Positions 6,573-14,829 of a stretch of DNA of 38,566 bases are shown here, one piece after another; the first letter of the stretch is position 1; every line of letters starts with the position of its first letter. The notes beneath the pieces were generated by a model. It searched no databases. It saw only the letters and a program-made list of their open reading frames with translations, and had not been told where the DNA came from. Origin of the DNA: Candidatus Methanoperedentaceae archaeon (GTDB taxonomy: Archaea; Halobacteriota; Methanosarcinia; Methanosarcinales; Methanoperedenaceae); the NCBI GenBank assembly GCA_003104905.1, contig PQAS01000015.1, positions 1-38,566 on the forward strand. Direction: 5' to 3'. The position numbers and the translations under genes were made by a program.

Positions 6573-7593
6573 CTAAACCTTAAATCCCAGCCCTGCAAGA
6601 TTCTTCCCAATCTCCCCTTCAAGCTCTCTCGATCTCTTGAACTGCCCCGCCAGTTCCCCCGTCAGCCTCGCCATCTTCTCCTCAAACGGCTCCCCATCAT
6701 CTTCAATTTCCTCCGCGCCCACATACCGCCCCGGGGTCAGGATATGCCCGTGCTTCCTGATCTCATCCAGCTTGACCGCCATGCAGAATCCCGCCACATC
6801 CTCATACTTCCCGCCCTCCCCCCGCCATGCGTGATATGTGGATGCGATCTTCCGGACTTCCTCATCAGTAAGTTCCCTGTGCCTCCTGTCCACAAGCACA
6901 CCCATCTTTCGCGCATCAATAAACAGAACTTCGCCGCGCCTATCCCTGAATTTATGGTTTTTCTTATCCCGCGAAACAAACCAGAGGCAGGCAGGAATCA
7001 TTGTATTATAGAATAATTGCGAAGGCAGCGCCACCATGCAATCAACAAGATCAGATTCGATGATGTTCTTTCGTATCTCGCCTTCCCCCGAAGTATTGGA
7101 AGACATCGAGCCGTTTGCAAGCACAAATCCTGCAATACCTGTTGTCGATAAATGATGAATAAAATGCTGCACCCATGCAAAGTTCGCATTTCCAGTGGGC
7201 GGAACTCCAAATTTCCATCTTATATCTTCCTTAAGAAGTTCCCATTTCCAATCGCTGTCGTTAAAAGGCGGATTCGCGATCACAAAATCAGCTTTCAGGT
7301 CCTTATGAGCGTCATTCAGGAAACTCCCATCGCGCTTCTTTTGGAACCCAAAAAACATTTTCTGCCCGGTATTCGTCAGGATCTTCGGGGTCTGCTCCTA
7401 AAACTGATTCCCGGATCAAAAACTGGTTTTTCTCTTCAAAGGCATCAGAGATATATTTGAGAAATATTAAACCAAGAACCACATGCTTGTATTCGGCAGC
7501 ATCCATATTATTTCGCAGTTTATCTGCCGTCTGCCAGAGTTTTTCTTCAAAACCCAGATTTGCACCATTTCCATCATGTTTGCTTTTTGCCAT
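6573..7593 (-). pseudogene. hsdM: Type I DNA methyltransferase subunit HsdM, internal deletion
   Basis: HsdM is the adenine methyltransferase of type I systems. The start is ATG 7593 behind AAGGTG. The first about 95 residues are normal ([45 protein letters not shown]) and then the frame stops at about 7318. In the next frame HsdM resumes at [23 protein letters not shown], which includes the catalytic NPPF motif, and runs to a normal C-terminus. About 150 residues between RW and GSF are gone, including the SAM-binding DPxxGSGG motif. Even ignoring the frameshift the enzyme could not bind SAM. The break is at about 7318-7329. Confidence 0.92.
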
Positions 7594-7894
7594 CTCGCAC
7601 CTTACCCTTTCTTTCAATTCTCCTATTAAGATAATCTAAAAGTCACATTGGAATAAACTTTTCTTTTTATATATTCTTCATACATCTTAAGTTATTGGAA
7701 ACACTTAACCAACTATCTCATTTGATTTGCTTTATGCAACCAGGGATATTACGTTAAACCCCGCCATAGGCGGCGCCTCACCGGGGTCTGGGGTCGAGAC
7801 CCCAGCGCCCGCAAATAGAATCGACCAAAAGTGTTAATAGTACGATTTTCAACATGCTCTAAATTATTTTCTTCTATTTGATATTTAGATAACA
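7594..7894. other. Intergenic region with GC-rich hairpin
   Basis: This gap between hsdM and the relE gene holds no convincing gene. CTGGGGTC at 7788-7795 pairs with GACCCCAG at 7798-7805 (8-bp stem, 2-base spacer as drawn, realistically a 4-base loop), inside a GC-rich block (7758-7812) that contrasts with the AT-rich flanks. The block looks like an inserted repeat rather than local sequence. Confidence 0.6.
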
Positions 7895-8161
7895 TCAATA
7901 TTTCCTGTAAATCTTGCTTCTATGCCCCGCTTCTATCACTATGATCAACAAACGCTTATCTTCAATGTCCAGGATCACCCTGTATTCACCAACACGATGG
8001 GTATAGAGAGGATGATTTTTTGTCCCTTTGATCTTTTTAACATAATAATAGGGTTCATCTTTGATACTATTTATTGATAGGATTATATTTTTTGCAATAT
8101 CAAGGGGGAGATTCTTGAGATCTCTTCTTGTTTTTGAGGTATATTCGACCTTATAACTCAT
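7895..8161 (-). CDS. RelE/ParE-family toxin
   Basis: An 88-aa protein with the RelE fold pattern: YKVEYTSKTRRDLKNLP at the start, the central IKGTKNHPLYTHRVGEYR strand pair and IVIEAGHRSKIYRKY at the end, where the basic and aromatic residues of RelE-type ribonucleases lie. Length is normal. RelE toxins cut mRNA on the ribosome, and the bound antitoxin blocks this. The start ATG overlaps the antitoxin stop by 4 bases. The pair looks intact, unlike its neighbours. Confidence 0.9.
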   Translation of the reverse strand: MSYKVEYTSKTRRDLKNLPLDIAKNIILSINSIKDEPYYYVKKIKGTKNHPLYTHRVGEYRVILDIEDKRLLIIVIEAGHRSKIYRKY

Positions 8162-8394
8162 TTCAAGTCAAATTCTTTCATGATCTCTTCTTCAGAATGC
8201 AGGCGTCCGTGTTTGATGTCTTCAAGAGCTTCTTCTATTCCATGTATCGCCTCATCGCTGAGTGGTTTTTCATCTATCGCAAGGTTTGCCAACCGCTCTA
8301 TAACAGAACTATATGATTCACGAGAATGATGTTTTAGAGATGTCAGCTTCTCCTTGACTTTTGAGTCAAGGCAAATTGTTGTGGTAGCTTTCAT
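8158..8394 (-). CDS. Antitoxin partner of RelE-like toxin
   Basis: A 78-aa protein: N-terminal strand and ribbon-helix-helix-like or related DNA-binding segment (TTTICLDSKVKEKLTSLKHH, then SYSSVIERLANLA) followed by an acidic tail (LHSEEEIMKEFDL) suited to wrapping the toxin. This is the usual archaeal RelB/VapB-like layout. It precedes the toxin with a 4-base overlap. Such antitoxins usually repress their own promoter. Upstream (8395-8470) has short repeats of ATATATG/ATATGT that could be the operator. Confidence 0.85.
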   Translation of the reverse strand: MKATTTICLDSKVKEKLTSLKHHSRESYSSVIERLANLAIDEKPLSDEAIHGIEEALEDIKHGRLHSEEEIMKEFDLK

Positions 8395-8472
8395 ATATGT
8401 TCCTATATATGCCTATATGTACATATATGTTAAATAAGCTTTCTTGTCCCTTCGAACCCGTTTTTGTAATAC

Positions 8473-8531
8473 TATATAGAGCATATTGGTCGAAAATAGT
8501 TAAATTTGTAGATTATAATCGGTGATTTTAA
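8473..8531 (-). repeat. 59-bp dispersed repeat, copy 2
   Basis: Ungapped match to 2606-2664. It shares TTAAAATCA, GATTATAATC, AAATTTA and TATTTTC in the same spacing. Here no DUF4143 gene follows; the next gene on this strand is the antitoxin about 80 bases away. It may be the leftover leader of a lost gene or part of a small mobile repeat. Confidence 0.7.
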
Positions 8532-8567
8532 CAAGAATCGTAAGCAAAAAAAGAAAAAATCAACCAC

Positions 8568-8774
8568 CTATTTCTGCTTTGTCGCAGTATTTATTTTCAT
8601 TGCAGGATACAGGGGGCAGTAGGCAAGCGCGGCAGTAACCAGCATCATCAAACCAAGGATCCCGGCTATATACATTGGAATTCCCTGAACCATACCCGTT
8701 GCAACTGCATACAACAGGATTATTCCGATAACAACTCTTACGATACGGTCAACCGTTCCAGCATTTTTTTCCAT
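8568..8774 (-). CDS. Small inner-membrane protein, DUF2892 family
   Basis: A 68-aa protein starting MEKNAGTVDRIVRVVIGI, the classic opening of DUF2892 (YgaP-type membrane domain), followed by two membrane helices (IGIILLYAVATGMV, then GILGLMMLVTAALAY) and the CPLYP motif. The start at 8774 is chosen because GGAGGTG lies six bases before it; an upstream in-frame ATG (8798) overlaps that ribosome-binding site. Function of the family is unclear, sometimes linked to sulfur or stress metabolism. Confidence 0.88.
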   Translation of the reverse strand: MEKNAGTVDRIVRVVIGIILLYAVATGMVQGIPMYIAGILGLMMLVTAALAYCPLYPAMKINTATKQK

Positions 8775-8901
8775 TTTTTCCACCTCCGGAGTTTCCATAT
8801 GTTCAGATACTCCAGTGGATATTGGTGATATTCTGGTATAAAAAGATTTCTGGACACTCACAATAATTAAGTTCAGTCGTATCCTCAAATCCGGGCTGAA
8901 A

Positions 8902-9477
8902 TCATATCAGCCATTTAACTTCCGGCTCTTTTTTTTCAGGAGTTGCTGTTTTTCCTTCAGGATATCCGAATATCAGGGGAGCAACTGCTTTATACCCTTG
9001 AGGCGCCCCAATCTCTTTTAAGATCCTTTCATCCATAAGAGCAGGCTGTAAGCCGCCGATCCAGCAACTTCCGATCCCCTTTGAATGTGCCGCAAGCATC
9101 ATATTCTGCGCAGCCATTGCACAATCGAAATCTACGGTTGGTGCATTCTTATTCCCAAATATTATAACAAGCAACGGAGCATTGTAGAAAAGACTTGTCC
9201 CCTTTGTTTTGAGAAAAACAAGGAAATCAGAGGCTTTCTTGTCAGCATTCTTCATGGGTTCAAGTATAGGGATCATCGCCTTCTTTCCGCTTTCCGATAG
9301 CTTCGAAAGCGAATCTTTGTTCTTGATCACTAAAAAGCTCCATGGCTGCAGATTAAATCCAGATGGTGCATATCTTGCACAATCTATCAGGAACTTTATA
9401 TCTTCATCTGATATTGCATCTTCCCTAAACTCACGAACGCACCGCCTTGTTTTGATGATCTCAATTACATCTTTCAA
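8902..9477 (-). CDS. Nitroreductase-family FMN oxidoreductase
   Basis: A 191-aa nitroreductase-like flavoprotein: RRCVREF at the N-terminus (FMN phosphate binding), YAPSGFNLQPWSFLVI, FDCAMAAQNMMLAAHSKGIG and a GYPEGK loop near the end. These enzymes bind FMN as dimers and reduce nitro compounds, quinones or other acceptors with NAD(P)H; the physiological substrate cannot be told. The start is TTG at 9477 with AGGTG seven bases upstream. It stands alone between a membrane protein gene and a DUF1294 gene. Confidence 0.92.
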   Translation of the reverse strand: MKDVIEIIKTRRCVREFREDAISDEDIKFLIDCARYAPSGFNLQPWSFLVIKNKDSLSKLSESGKKAMIPILEPMKNADKKASDFLVFLKTKGTSLFYNAPLLVIIFGNKNAPTVDFDCAMAAQNMMLAAHSKGIGSCWIGGLQPALMDERILKEIGAPQGYKAVAPLIFGYPEGKTATPEKKEPEVKWLI

Positions 9478-9535
9478 AATAACACACCTATTTTTTAAAG
9501 GTTTTTGATTTCAGTTATAGTTTTCCCATGTTGCC

Positions 9536-9823
9536 TCAACTTTCCTGGATAAAAATCAAACCCAACGAAAACAGCACAATTATCCTTAAGAACGCAATTA
9601 CTGCGAAATTATGCCGGAAGGAGGTCTTTCTTGTTTTATGCCTGAAGATCATCATTGCGGCGATAGAACCAAGTATCCCAAATATGAACGTTGTGGCCAA
9701 AAGCGCTTTTTCAGGTATCCTGAAGATGCCCCATTTGGCGAACAATTTATCGATGCCATAAATTAGAAAGGACAGGGTCTGAAGGACCATAATTAAAATA
9801 ATTAATTCTATAATTAAACTCAT
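9536..9823 (-). CDS. DUF1294 membrane protein
   Basis: A 95-aa membrane protein: hydrophobic N-terminal helix, then YGIDKLFAKWGIFRIPEKAL, a second helix (TTFIFGILGSIAAMMI), the conserved FRHKTRKTSF motif and a last helix. This pattern defines DUF1294. Start taken at ATG 9823 (MSLIIEL); the upstream TTG frame adds only an Asn run. Function unknown. Confidence 0.88.
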   Translation of the reverse strand: MSLIIELIILIMVLQTLSFLIYGIDKLFAKWGIFRIPEKALLATTFIFGILGSIAAMMIFRHKTRKTSFRHNFAVIAFLRIIVLFSLGLIFIQES

Positions 9824-9918
9824 ATTATTATTATTCAAATGCGATTTTGTTTGTTATTGGTCACATTACAAATGCCAGGCTAAGAAGGCTTCCATTGTAA
9901 CAGTATTCCTCCACCATC

Positions 9919-10398
9919 TTATTCTTGAATAATAATCTGCCTGATATTTCCAGCATTACTTCTTAAAAATCCCATTACATCTCTCAGATAAGGTTCTGTT
10001 CCAGGAATAACAACAGCACTATTTTTTCCCCAGCTGTTTATGCAATTTTCAATAGTCTCTTTACCGCCCTTTATCCTGACCTTATTCTCACAAATATTAT
10101 CGACAGCAAGATACAGATAGTAACACTTAATATATTCCTTTCTCGTTTCCAGCAGCCATTTCAAGTCCTCTTTTTGTATCCATTCCTTTTTTCCCCTATC
10201 AATTAACTTTTCACTTCCCATCATTGTCCGTATAGATACATTCAAGTGCCCGCACACGAATATCTTTCTTTCGGCATTGTGGTCTTCAAATTCCTCAGGA
10301 GGATTCATATCATTCATGAACCGATTGATTTTTTGGGATATGACAGAAGGTATTCCTGCCATTTCTGCTATTTTTTCGTGTTGGGTATATCCTGCCAT
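9919..10398 (-). CDS. Hypothetical protein (159 aa)
   Basis: The ATG at 10398 follows GTGAAGGA at good spacing. The protein begins MAGYTQHEKIAEMAGIPSVI, has an FVCGHLNVSIRTM segment and ends with an alternating hydrophobic strand (IRQIIIQE). It has no signal peptide or membrane helix. I recognise no family; the central GHLN and KGGKETIENCI regions do not match a catalytic motif I know. It is followed by DUF1294 and preceded by a zinc-ribbon gene on the same strand. Confidence 0.65.
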   Translation of the reverse strand: MAGYTQHEKIAEMAGIPSVISQKINRFMNDMNPPEEFEDHNAERKIFVCGHLNVSIRTMMGSEKLIDRGKKEWIQKEDLKWLLETRKEYIKCYYLYLAVDNICENKVRIKGGKETIENCINSWGKNSAVVIPGTEPYLRDVMGFLRSNAGNIRQIIIQE

Positions 10399-10468
10399 TT
10401 TTTCCTTCACTTCATGAAAGACGATTTGGGAATTTCAGGTTCATGAGGTACTGGTTAAAGATAAAAGC

Positions 10469-10690
10469 CTATTGTTGGATCATTTCAGCAACTCGATTCC
10501 CGCAAAAAACACATTGCAGCAGCTTTGCATTTCCAACTGTAAAATATTGCATCACATGCCCGCACTTTTTACAAAATACTGTGTCGCCTTTTGCTTTCAA
10601 AGAGTCAATTGCCTGCCTGGTTGACCGCAATTTATCATCCTGATCTTTGTCAAGAAACATCAGGTCTTCATCTGTAAATGTTATCGCCAT
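10469..10690 (-). CDS. Zinc-ribbon protein
   Basis: A short protein ending in a zinc ribbon: FCKKCGHVMQYF and LLQCVFCGNRVAEM give two CxxC knuckles 17-18 residues apart. The N-terminal half is a charged helix (KDQDDKLRSTRQAIDSLKAK). Start taken as ATG 10690 (MAITFTDED) with GAAGGA five bases before; ATG 10708 is an alternative. It is divergent from the M50 peptidase gene, sharing the 60-base gap, which contains TTTATA-like promoter sequence around 10713-10720. Role unknown, nucleic-acid or protein binding likely. Confidence 0.75.
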   Translation of the reverse strand: MAITFTDEDLMFLDKDQDDKLRSTRQAIDSLKAKGDTVFCKKCGHVMQYFTVGNAKLLQCVFCGNRVAEMIQQ

Positions 10691-10753
10691 TGTATCCTTC
10701 GTCTTCATTCCATTATTTATAGATTCAATACATATGCTTATCCTAAATTTAAC

Positions 10754-11440
10754 ATGATTATCATACCTATCCAGGCAATTGCCCTTTACCTGATCTCGCA
10801 ATACCTGCATCGCTCCCTGTCCTTTGCATCAAGAACTCTTTACATTGTTCTTATGCTGCCGGGAACGATAGCGCATGAAACCTGTCACGCAGTAGTTGCT
10901 TTACTTATGGGCGCGCGCATAACAGATTTCAGCGTCATCCCTTCAGGGGACACATTAGGGCATGTGGAATATACTAATCCGAAGATACCCATTATTGGAA
11001 ATACCGCCATATCGATCGCCCCGTTGATGGGATGTCCTGCAATACTGCTTCTTATAGGCCGCTCGTTGGGAGTGCATTTTGATTTTCCGCAAGCCTCTTT
11101 TGATATACTCACTGAATCACGATATTTACTTGACGGAACACTTTCTTTCATCACCGGCCTCGATTATATGAACTGGAAAACATATATTTTTCTTTACCTT
11201 GCACTGGCACTGGGAGCGGGCGCTGCACCCAGCAAAACCGATATCATAACCATGCTTCCGGGTTTAATTGTTATTACTGCGGCGATATTTGCACTGGACT
11301 ACTTCGGTGTCGATATGCAATATCCTTATGATGTATTCTCCCGGTTAAGTGCAGGTATTTCGGTTGCTATGATCCCTTTACTTGCTATAACAATTTTAGT
11401 TGGGATGCTAAAGTTGATAGCAGTTCTGAGAAAGGGATGA
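10754..11440 (+). CDS. M50-like membrane metallopeptidase
   Basis: A 228-aa membrane protein with the zinc motif HETCH (residues 41-45, HExxH) in the first membrane segment region, followed by AVVALLMGARITDFSVIPSG and several further hydrophobic helices. The arrangement resembles the M50 family of intramembrane or membrane-adjacent peptidases, although the usual C-terminal LDG motif is not obvious, so the third zinc ligand is uncertain. ATG 10754 is the first methionine. Confidence 0.8.
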   Translation: MIIIPIQAIALYLISQYLHRSLSFASRTLYIVLMLPGTIAHETCHAVVALLMGARITDFSVIPSGDTLGHVEYTNPKIPIIGNTAISIAPLMGCPAILLLIGRSLGVHFDFPQASFDILTESRYLLDGTLSFITGLDYMNWKTYIFLYLALALGAGAAPSKTDIITMLPGLIVITAAIFALDYFGVDMQYPYDVFSRLSAGISVAMIPLLAITILVGMLKLIAVLRKG

Positions 11441-11482
11441 AAATTTATTTAGCCTTTTCTAGATAACAGAACGCTAACGGAG

Positions 11483-11746
11483 TTATGTATTAAGGTGGTT
11501 TACCAATTCGGATTTGCCTGCCCATGTAAAAAACCGCTTTAGCCTGACTTTGTAAATTTTAACTGTTTCGGTCAGACATTCGTTATGCTTTTCCAGGATA
11601 TACTTATTCACATCAGTTTTTTCCCACTTTTCTAGTGCCTTAAGCCTATTGATGTTCTTCAAAAATTTACTATAATCCGTTATAGTTTTCTCTTCAGTAC
11701 CATTAACTTTGAGTTCCTGAAGAAATTGATCGATTATTTTGATCAT
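11483..11746 (-). CDS. Solo integrase N-terminal (SAM-like, core-binding) domain
   Basis: An 87-aa protein matching only the N-terminal core-binding domain of tyrosine recombinases (FLQELKVNGTEEKTITDYSK, then YKVRLKRFFTWA). The catalytic R...HxxR...Y domain is absent and the next bases downstream do not encode it in any frame. It lies about 120 bases beyond the 3' end of tRNA-Ser, on the same strand, which is the typical position for an integrase of an element inserted at a tRNA gene. It is a remnant, or a small DNA-binding protein derived from one. Confidence 0.75.
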   Translation of the reverse strand: MIKIIDQFLQELKVNGTEEKTITDYSKFLKNINRLKALEKWEKTDVNKYILEKHNECLTETVKIYKVRLKRFFTWAGKSELVNHLNT

Positions 11747-11867
11747 ATTCCTTAATATGTAGTTATTAGGTAATAAAGCCCTATATGAACTTCCTCAAAA
11801 TATTTTATATTATTGCCAAACAAAGCAATTTTTAACTTATTTTTGATGTTGTCATAGATAATAGTGA

Positions 11868-11951
11868 CGCCGAGGGGGGGATTCGAACTCCCGTGGGGCA
11901 GAGCCCCACAAGCTTTCCAGGCTTGCGCCTTAGCCGCTAGACTACCTCGGC
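11868..11951 (-). tRNA. tRNA-Ser (anticodon GGA)
   Basis: On the minus strand the acceptor GCCGAGG pairs with CCTCGGC (discriminator G at 11868). The anticodon arm is CAAGC-CTGGAAA-GCTTG, giving anticodon GGA. A long variable arm (TGGGGC...GCCCCA) identifies a class II serine tRNA, and the T loop is TTCGAAT. No encoded CCA. 84 bases, no intron. Confidence 0.97.
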
Positions 11952-11979
11952 ACGAAACACTAAATAAACGATATGATTC

Positions 11980-12972
11980 TTATTCTTTTGCTTTCCATCC
12001 TTTCGGATATGTGCCCGCTTCCATTAGAACCCTGTCTGTAGTTACGACGATCCCGGTGGCTGCTTTCAATATATCTGCGGACTTCATTTGCGCATCGCCT
12101 AAGGATACTACCTCACCCTTTAAAGTAAAAACAGCAACAAAATCACCTTTTTCTATCCCCGTTTCAACCGAAAGCACACCCGGCGCTGCAAGACCTGCAC
12201 CATGGCAGACAGCATCCACAGCATTATCGCGTATCACTATTTTTGGCAGGTGCGAAACACCGAATTCCATTGGAAGTATTACTTTTCGCAAAATGCTTTC
12301 ATTCCCGTTTTCCTTCCATTCAACATAAGCATCCCGCAGGTCCTGAAGGGTGATCAGGGTTCCATCCTCACGAAAAGGTCCCGATTTTGTGCGCCGCAGT
12401 TCCTGCATATGAGCGCCAGTACCCATAGCCATTCCCATATCGTGGCATAATTTACGAATGTAGGTTCCCGCTTCGCACCCCACTTTAAAAAGTACATTAT
12501 TATCCTCTATCTCAAGAAGTTCATTATAATAAATAGTCCTTACTCTTGTAACACGCTTTACCGCAGATTTAATAGAAGGTTTCTGGAATATATCGCCAGT
12601 GAACTCTGAAAGAACGTTCCTGATTACATTTTCCGGCATTACCGTATGGAGTTTCATCAGGCAAACATACTCTTTTCCTGCCAGGAGAAGACCATCAACT
12701 GCTTTTGTTGCATCCTCAAGCATGATAGGAAGAAGCCCAGTTACATTAGGGTCAAGCGTCCCACTATGCCCGGCTTTTTTCAAACCAAGCACTTTTTTTA
12801 CCCATGAAGTCACTTCATGGCTGGTCGGACCTGCGGGTTTATCAAGATTTATCGCGCCTTTTCTAATATATTCTTCAATAGGGCGATCCTGAGGTTTCTT
12901 ACCGTATATATCGTCGGTCATATCCTCGGATTTTATCAATGTCTCTCTTTTTTTTTCAGAAGGTAATATCAT
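11980..12972 (-). CDS. cbf5: tRNA/rRNA pseudouridine synthase Cbf5
   Basis: Catalytic subunit of archaeal H/ACA ribonucleoproteins, which convert uridines in rRNA to pseudouridine and also act on tRNA U55. The 330-aa protein has the family opening (GAINLDKPAGPTSHEV), the catalytic Asp in HSGTLDPNVTGLLP, CEAGTYIRKLCHDMG, and a C-terminal PUA domain (DAVCHGAGLAAPGVLSVETG, then FTLKGEVVSLGDAQM). It overlaps cmk by 4 bases and forms the last gene of the adk-DUF106-cmk-cbf5 cluster. Normal archaeal length. Confidence 0.97.
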   Translation of the reverse strand: MILPSEKKRETLIKSEDMTDDIYGKKPQDRPIEEYIRKGAINLDKPAGPTSHEVTSWVKKVLGLKKAGHSGTLDPNVTGLLPIMLEDATKAVDGLLLAGKEYVCLMKLHTVMPENVIRNVLSEFTGDIFQKPSIKSAVKRVTRVRTIYYNELLEIEDNNVLFKVGCEAGTYIRKLCHDMGMAMGTGAHMQELRRTKSGPFREDGTLITLQDLRDAYVEWKENGNESILRKVILPMEFGVSHLPKIVIRDNAVDAVCHGAGLAAPGVLSVETGIEKGDFVAVFTLKGEVVSLGDAQMKSADILKAATGIVVTTDRVLMEAGTYPKGWKAKE

Positions 12973-13490
12973 ATCAGGAAATCAACCGATTTTTCTACTA
13001 TTTCACTTAATTCTTGTGCGCTCCATTTGCTTGAATCTATTACCAGATCATAAACTGACAGGTCCTTAATATCTATGTCATAATACTTCAAATAGCGCTC
13101 CCTCTCACACTCTTCCCTGACAGATGTCTCTAGGATTGCTTTTTCGGTTGATTTGTTTTCTCTCTTCGCAATGCGCTGGGCTCTTACCTCAAGAGGCGCT
13201 TTAAGCCAGATCTTAAGGTCAGCCTCTAAAATAAAACCTGAAAGCCTTCCTTCAATCACGATATTGTCTTTTTCGTTTGCGATCATTTTTTGCATTTCAT
13301 CGATCTCGCGATCTATTTTTTCATTGCATCTTGCTATCTGGCCGAACTCATCAAGAGACATGCAGCGGTCTTGCGCGCATTTCCTGAAGATATCCCCCAT
13401 GGATACCAGTTCAAGGCCAAGCCTTACTGAAATTATCTTCGAGAGAGTGCTCTTTCCGCTTCCCGGAGGGCCACTGATCGTGATTTTCAA
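12969..13490 (-). CDS. cmk: Cytidylate kinase
   Basis: Phosphorylates CMP/dCMP with ATP. The 173-aa archaeal short form begins ITISGPPGSGKSTLSKII (P-loop), continues LGLELVSMGDIFR and IVIEGRLSGFI, and has the lid RIAKRENKS. Start is TTG at 13490, immediately after the stop of the DUF106 gene (TAA-TTG), with GGCGGA just before. No other start is available close by. It overlaps cbf5 by 4 bases, indicating one transcript. Confidence 0.95.
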   Translation of the reverse strand: MKITISGPPGSGKSTLSKIISVRLGLELVSMGDIFRKCAQDRCMSLDEFGQIARCNEKIDREIDEMQKMIANEKDNIVIEGRLSGFILEADLKIWLKAPLEVRAQRIAKRENKSTEKAILETSVREECERERYLKYYDIDIKDLSVYDLVIDSSKWSAQELSEIVEKSVDFLI

Positions 13491-14084
13491 TTACATTCCG
13501 CCTATATTTAATGCTTTCCTGGTTATCTGGCTTATGGGAATAGAACACAGGAAATACCAGACAAGCCAGTATTGGAATATGAAAACATTATTTTTTAAAA
13601 TCTGTTCTCCCCAGAAAGGAAATATCATGGTTGGACCAGGATTCTGATTTACTAGAAGATATACCCAGTAGAAAAGCGGTATCGAAATGATACTTATATA
13701 AAGCATGGGTTTGAATTGCTGTTTGAACATTTCCATCTGATCCCCCATCATTTCTGCATATTGTGCTTCTAATTTTTTTATTTTCTGGGCGTTGTTAGTT
13801 AATTGTGCCTGACGCATTTCTTTTTGGATTGTCCTGGATTTCTCCTGGACACGTTTCATTAATCCCCAGTCCATTGTATATTTCTGGATAAGAGAAGCGT
13901 AAATACCTGTAAAAGCTGCCAGGACGAAAATTATCATGTGTATCGGAAGCCCCCCCAATATCGGTTCTAAAAGGGTGTCCATCAGCTTGCCTATTACTTC
14001 CCTCATTCCGGGAAACATTATAATGCCAAACATCATAAAAATACCAAGGACCATTGCAAGCTTATTTAGTGTCTTTTTGATCAT
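13491..14084 (-). CDS. DUF106/EMC3-family membrane insertase-like protein
   Basis: A 197-aa membrane protein of the archaeal DUF106 family, related to Oxa1/YidC/EMC3 insertases. It shows an N-terminal helix (LGIFMMFGIIMFPGM), a second helix (MIIFVLAAFTGIYASLI), a charged coiled coil (QAQLTNNAQKIKKLEAQYAE, cytoplasmic), then two further helices (ISIISIPLFYWVYLLV and the last near WLVWYFLCSIPIS). Position after adk in the ribosomal/secY-linked cluster is typical. The start overlaps the end of adk by 23 bases. Confidence 0.93.
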   Translation of the reverse strand: MIKKTLNKLAMVLGIFMMFGIIMFPGMREVIGKLMDTLLEPILGGLPIHMIIFVLAAFTGIYASLIQKYTMDWGLMKRVQEKSRTIQKEMRQAQLTNNAQKIKKLEAQYAEMMGDQMEMFKQQFKPMLYISIISIPLFYWVYLLVNQNPGPTMIFPFWGEQILKNNVFIFQYWLVWYFLCSIPISQITRKALNIGGM

Positions 14085-14724
14085 ATTCCTCCAATACGTT
14101 TCTTATATCTTCAAATATCTGTGAGATTTCCTTACTTCCATCAATTGCCCGAAGAATTTTTTTCCTGTTGTAATAATCTATCAATGGCTGGGTTTGTCTT
14201 TTATATACATTAAGCCTGTTCCTTATGGCTTCAGGCTTATCATCGTCGCGCTGATATAATTTTCCTTTGCATGCATCGCAAATATTTTCTTTTTCGGGAC
14301 GATTGAATATTATATGAAAACTTGCGCCGCATTTACACATTCTTCTTCCGGACAGGCGCTTTATTAATTCCTCATCGTCAACAGAAATGTTAATGACTGC
14401 ATCCACTTTCTTTCCCGATTCGGTCAATATCATCTGAAGTGCATCCGCCTGCGGGATCGTCCTTGGATAGCCATCTAACATGAATCCTGCACTGCAATCG
14501 TCTTTAGATAATCTGTCCTTGATCAGGGTTATCAAAAGTTCATCCGGGACAAGCTCACCTCTGGACATATATGATCTTGCCTTCATTCCAAGACCTGTAT
14601 TATTATTTATATTTTCACGCAGGATATCCCCTGTCGAAATATGGGGAAGTGAGTAGTATTCCTGTATCTTTTTGGCCTGCGTACCCTTTCCTGCTCCGGG
14701 AGGCCCAAGTAAAATAATATTCAT
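14062..14724 (-). CDS. adk: Adenylate kinase, zinc-containing long form
   Basis: Interconverts ATP, AMP and ADP. The 220-aa protein has LLGPPGAGKGTQAKKI (P-loop), HISTGDILRENI, GFMLDGYPRTIPQAD and a lid with four cysteines (CKCGASFH and CDACKGK), predicting structural zinc as in Gram-positive and Methanosarcina enzymes. The start ATG 14724 gives the full P-loop strand. First gene of the adk-DUF106-cmk-cbf5 run; the genes overlap or touch, so they are probably co-transcribed from the 105-base gap upstream. Confidence 0.96.
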   Translation of the reverse strand: MNIILLGPPGAGKGTQAKKIQEYYSLPHISTGDILRENINNNTGLGMKARSYMSRGELVPDELLITLIKDRLSKDDCSAGFMLDGYPRTIPQADALQMILTESGKKVDAVINISVDDEELIKRLSGRRMCKCGASFHIIFNRPEKENICDACKGKLYQRDDDKPEAIRNRLNVYKRQTQPLIDYYNRKKILRAIDGSKEISQIFEDIRNVLEEYDQKDTK

Positions 14725-14829
14725 TAATATCGAATTCCGTAATGGTTATGTCTATATTAAAGCTTTTCAAAATAAGCGCAAAAACTGTATAGTACTGAAA
14801 AAATAAGCGCCTCGAAAGTATTTTGAGGA

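Noticed and set aside
10754-11154. Reverse-strand frame opposite the M50-like gene (10885-11154)
   Set aside because: It is a shadow frame: the plus strand has the HETCH motif and membrane helices, the minus frame has no coherent features.
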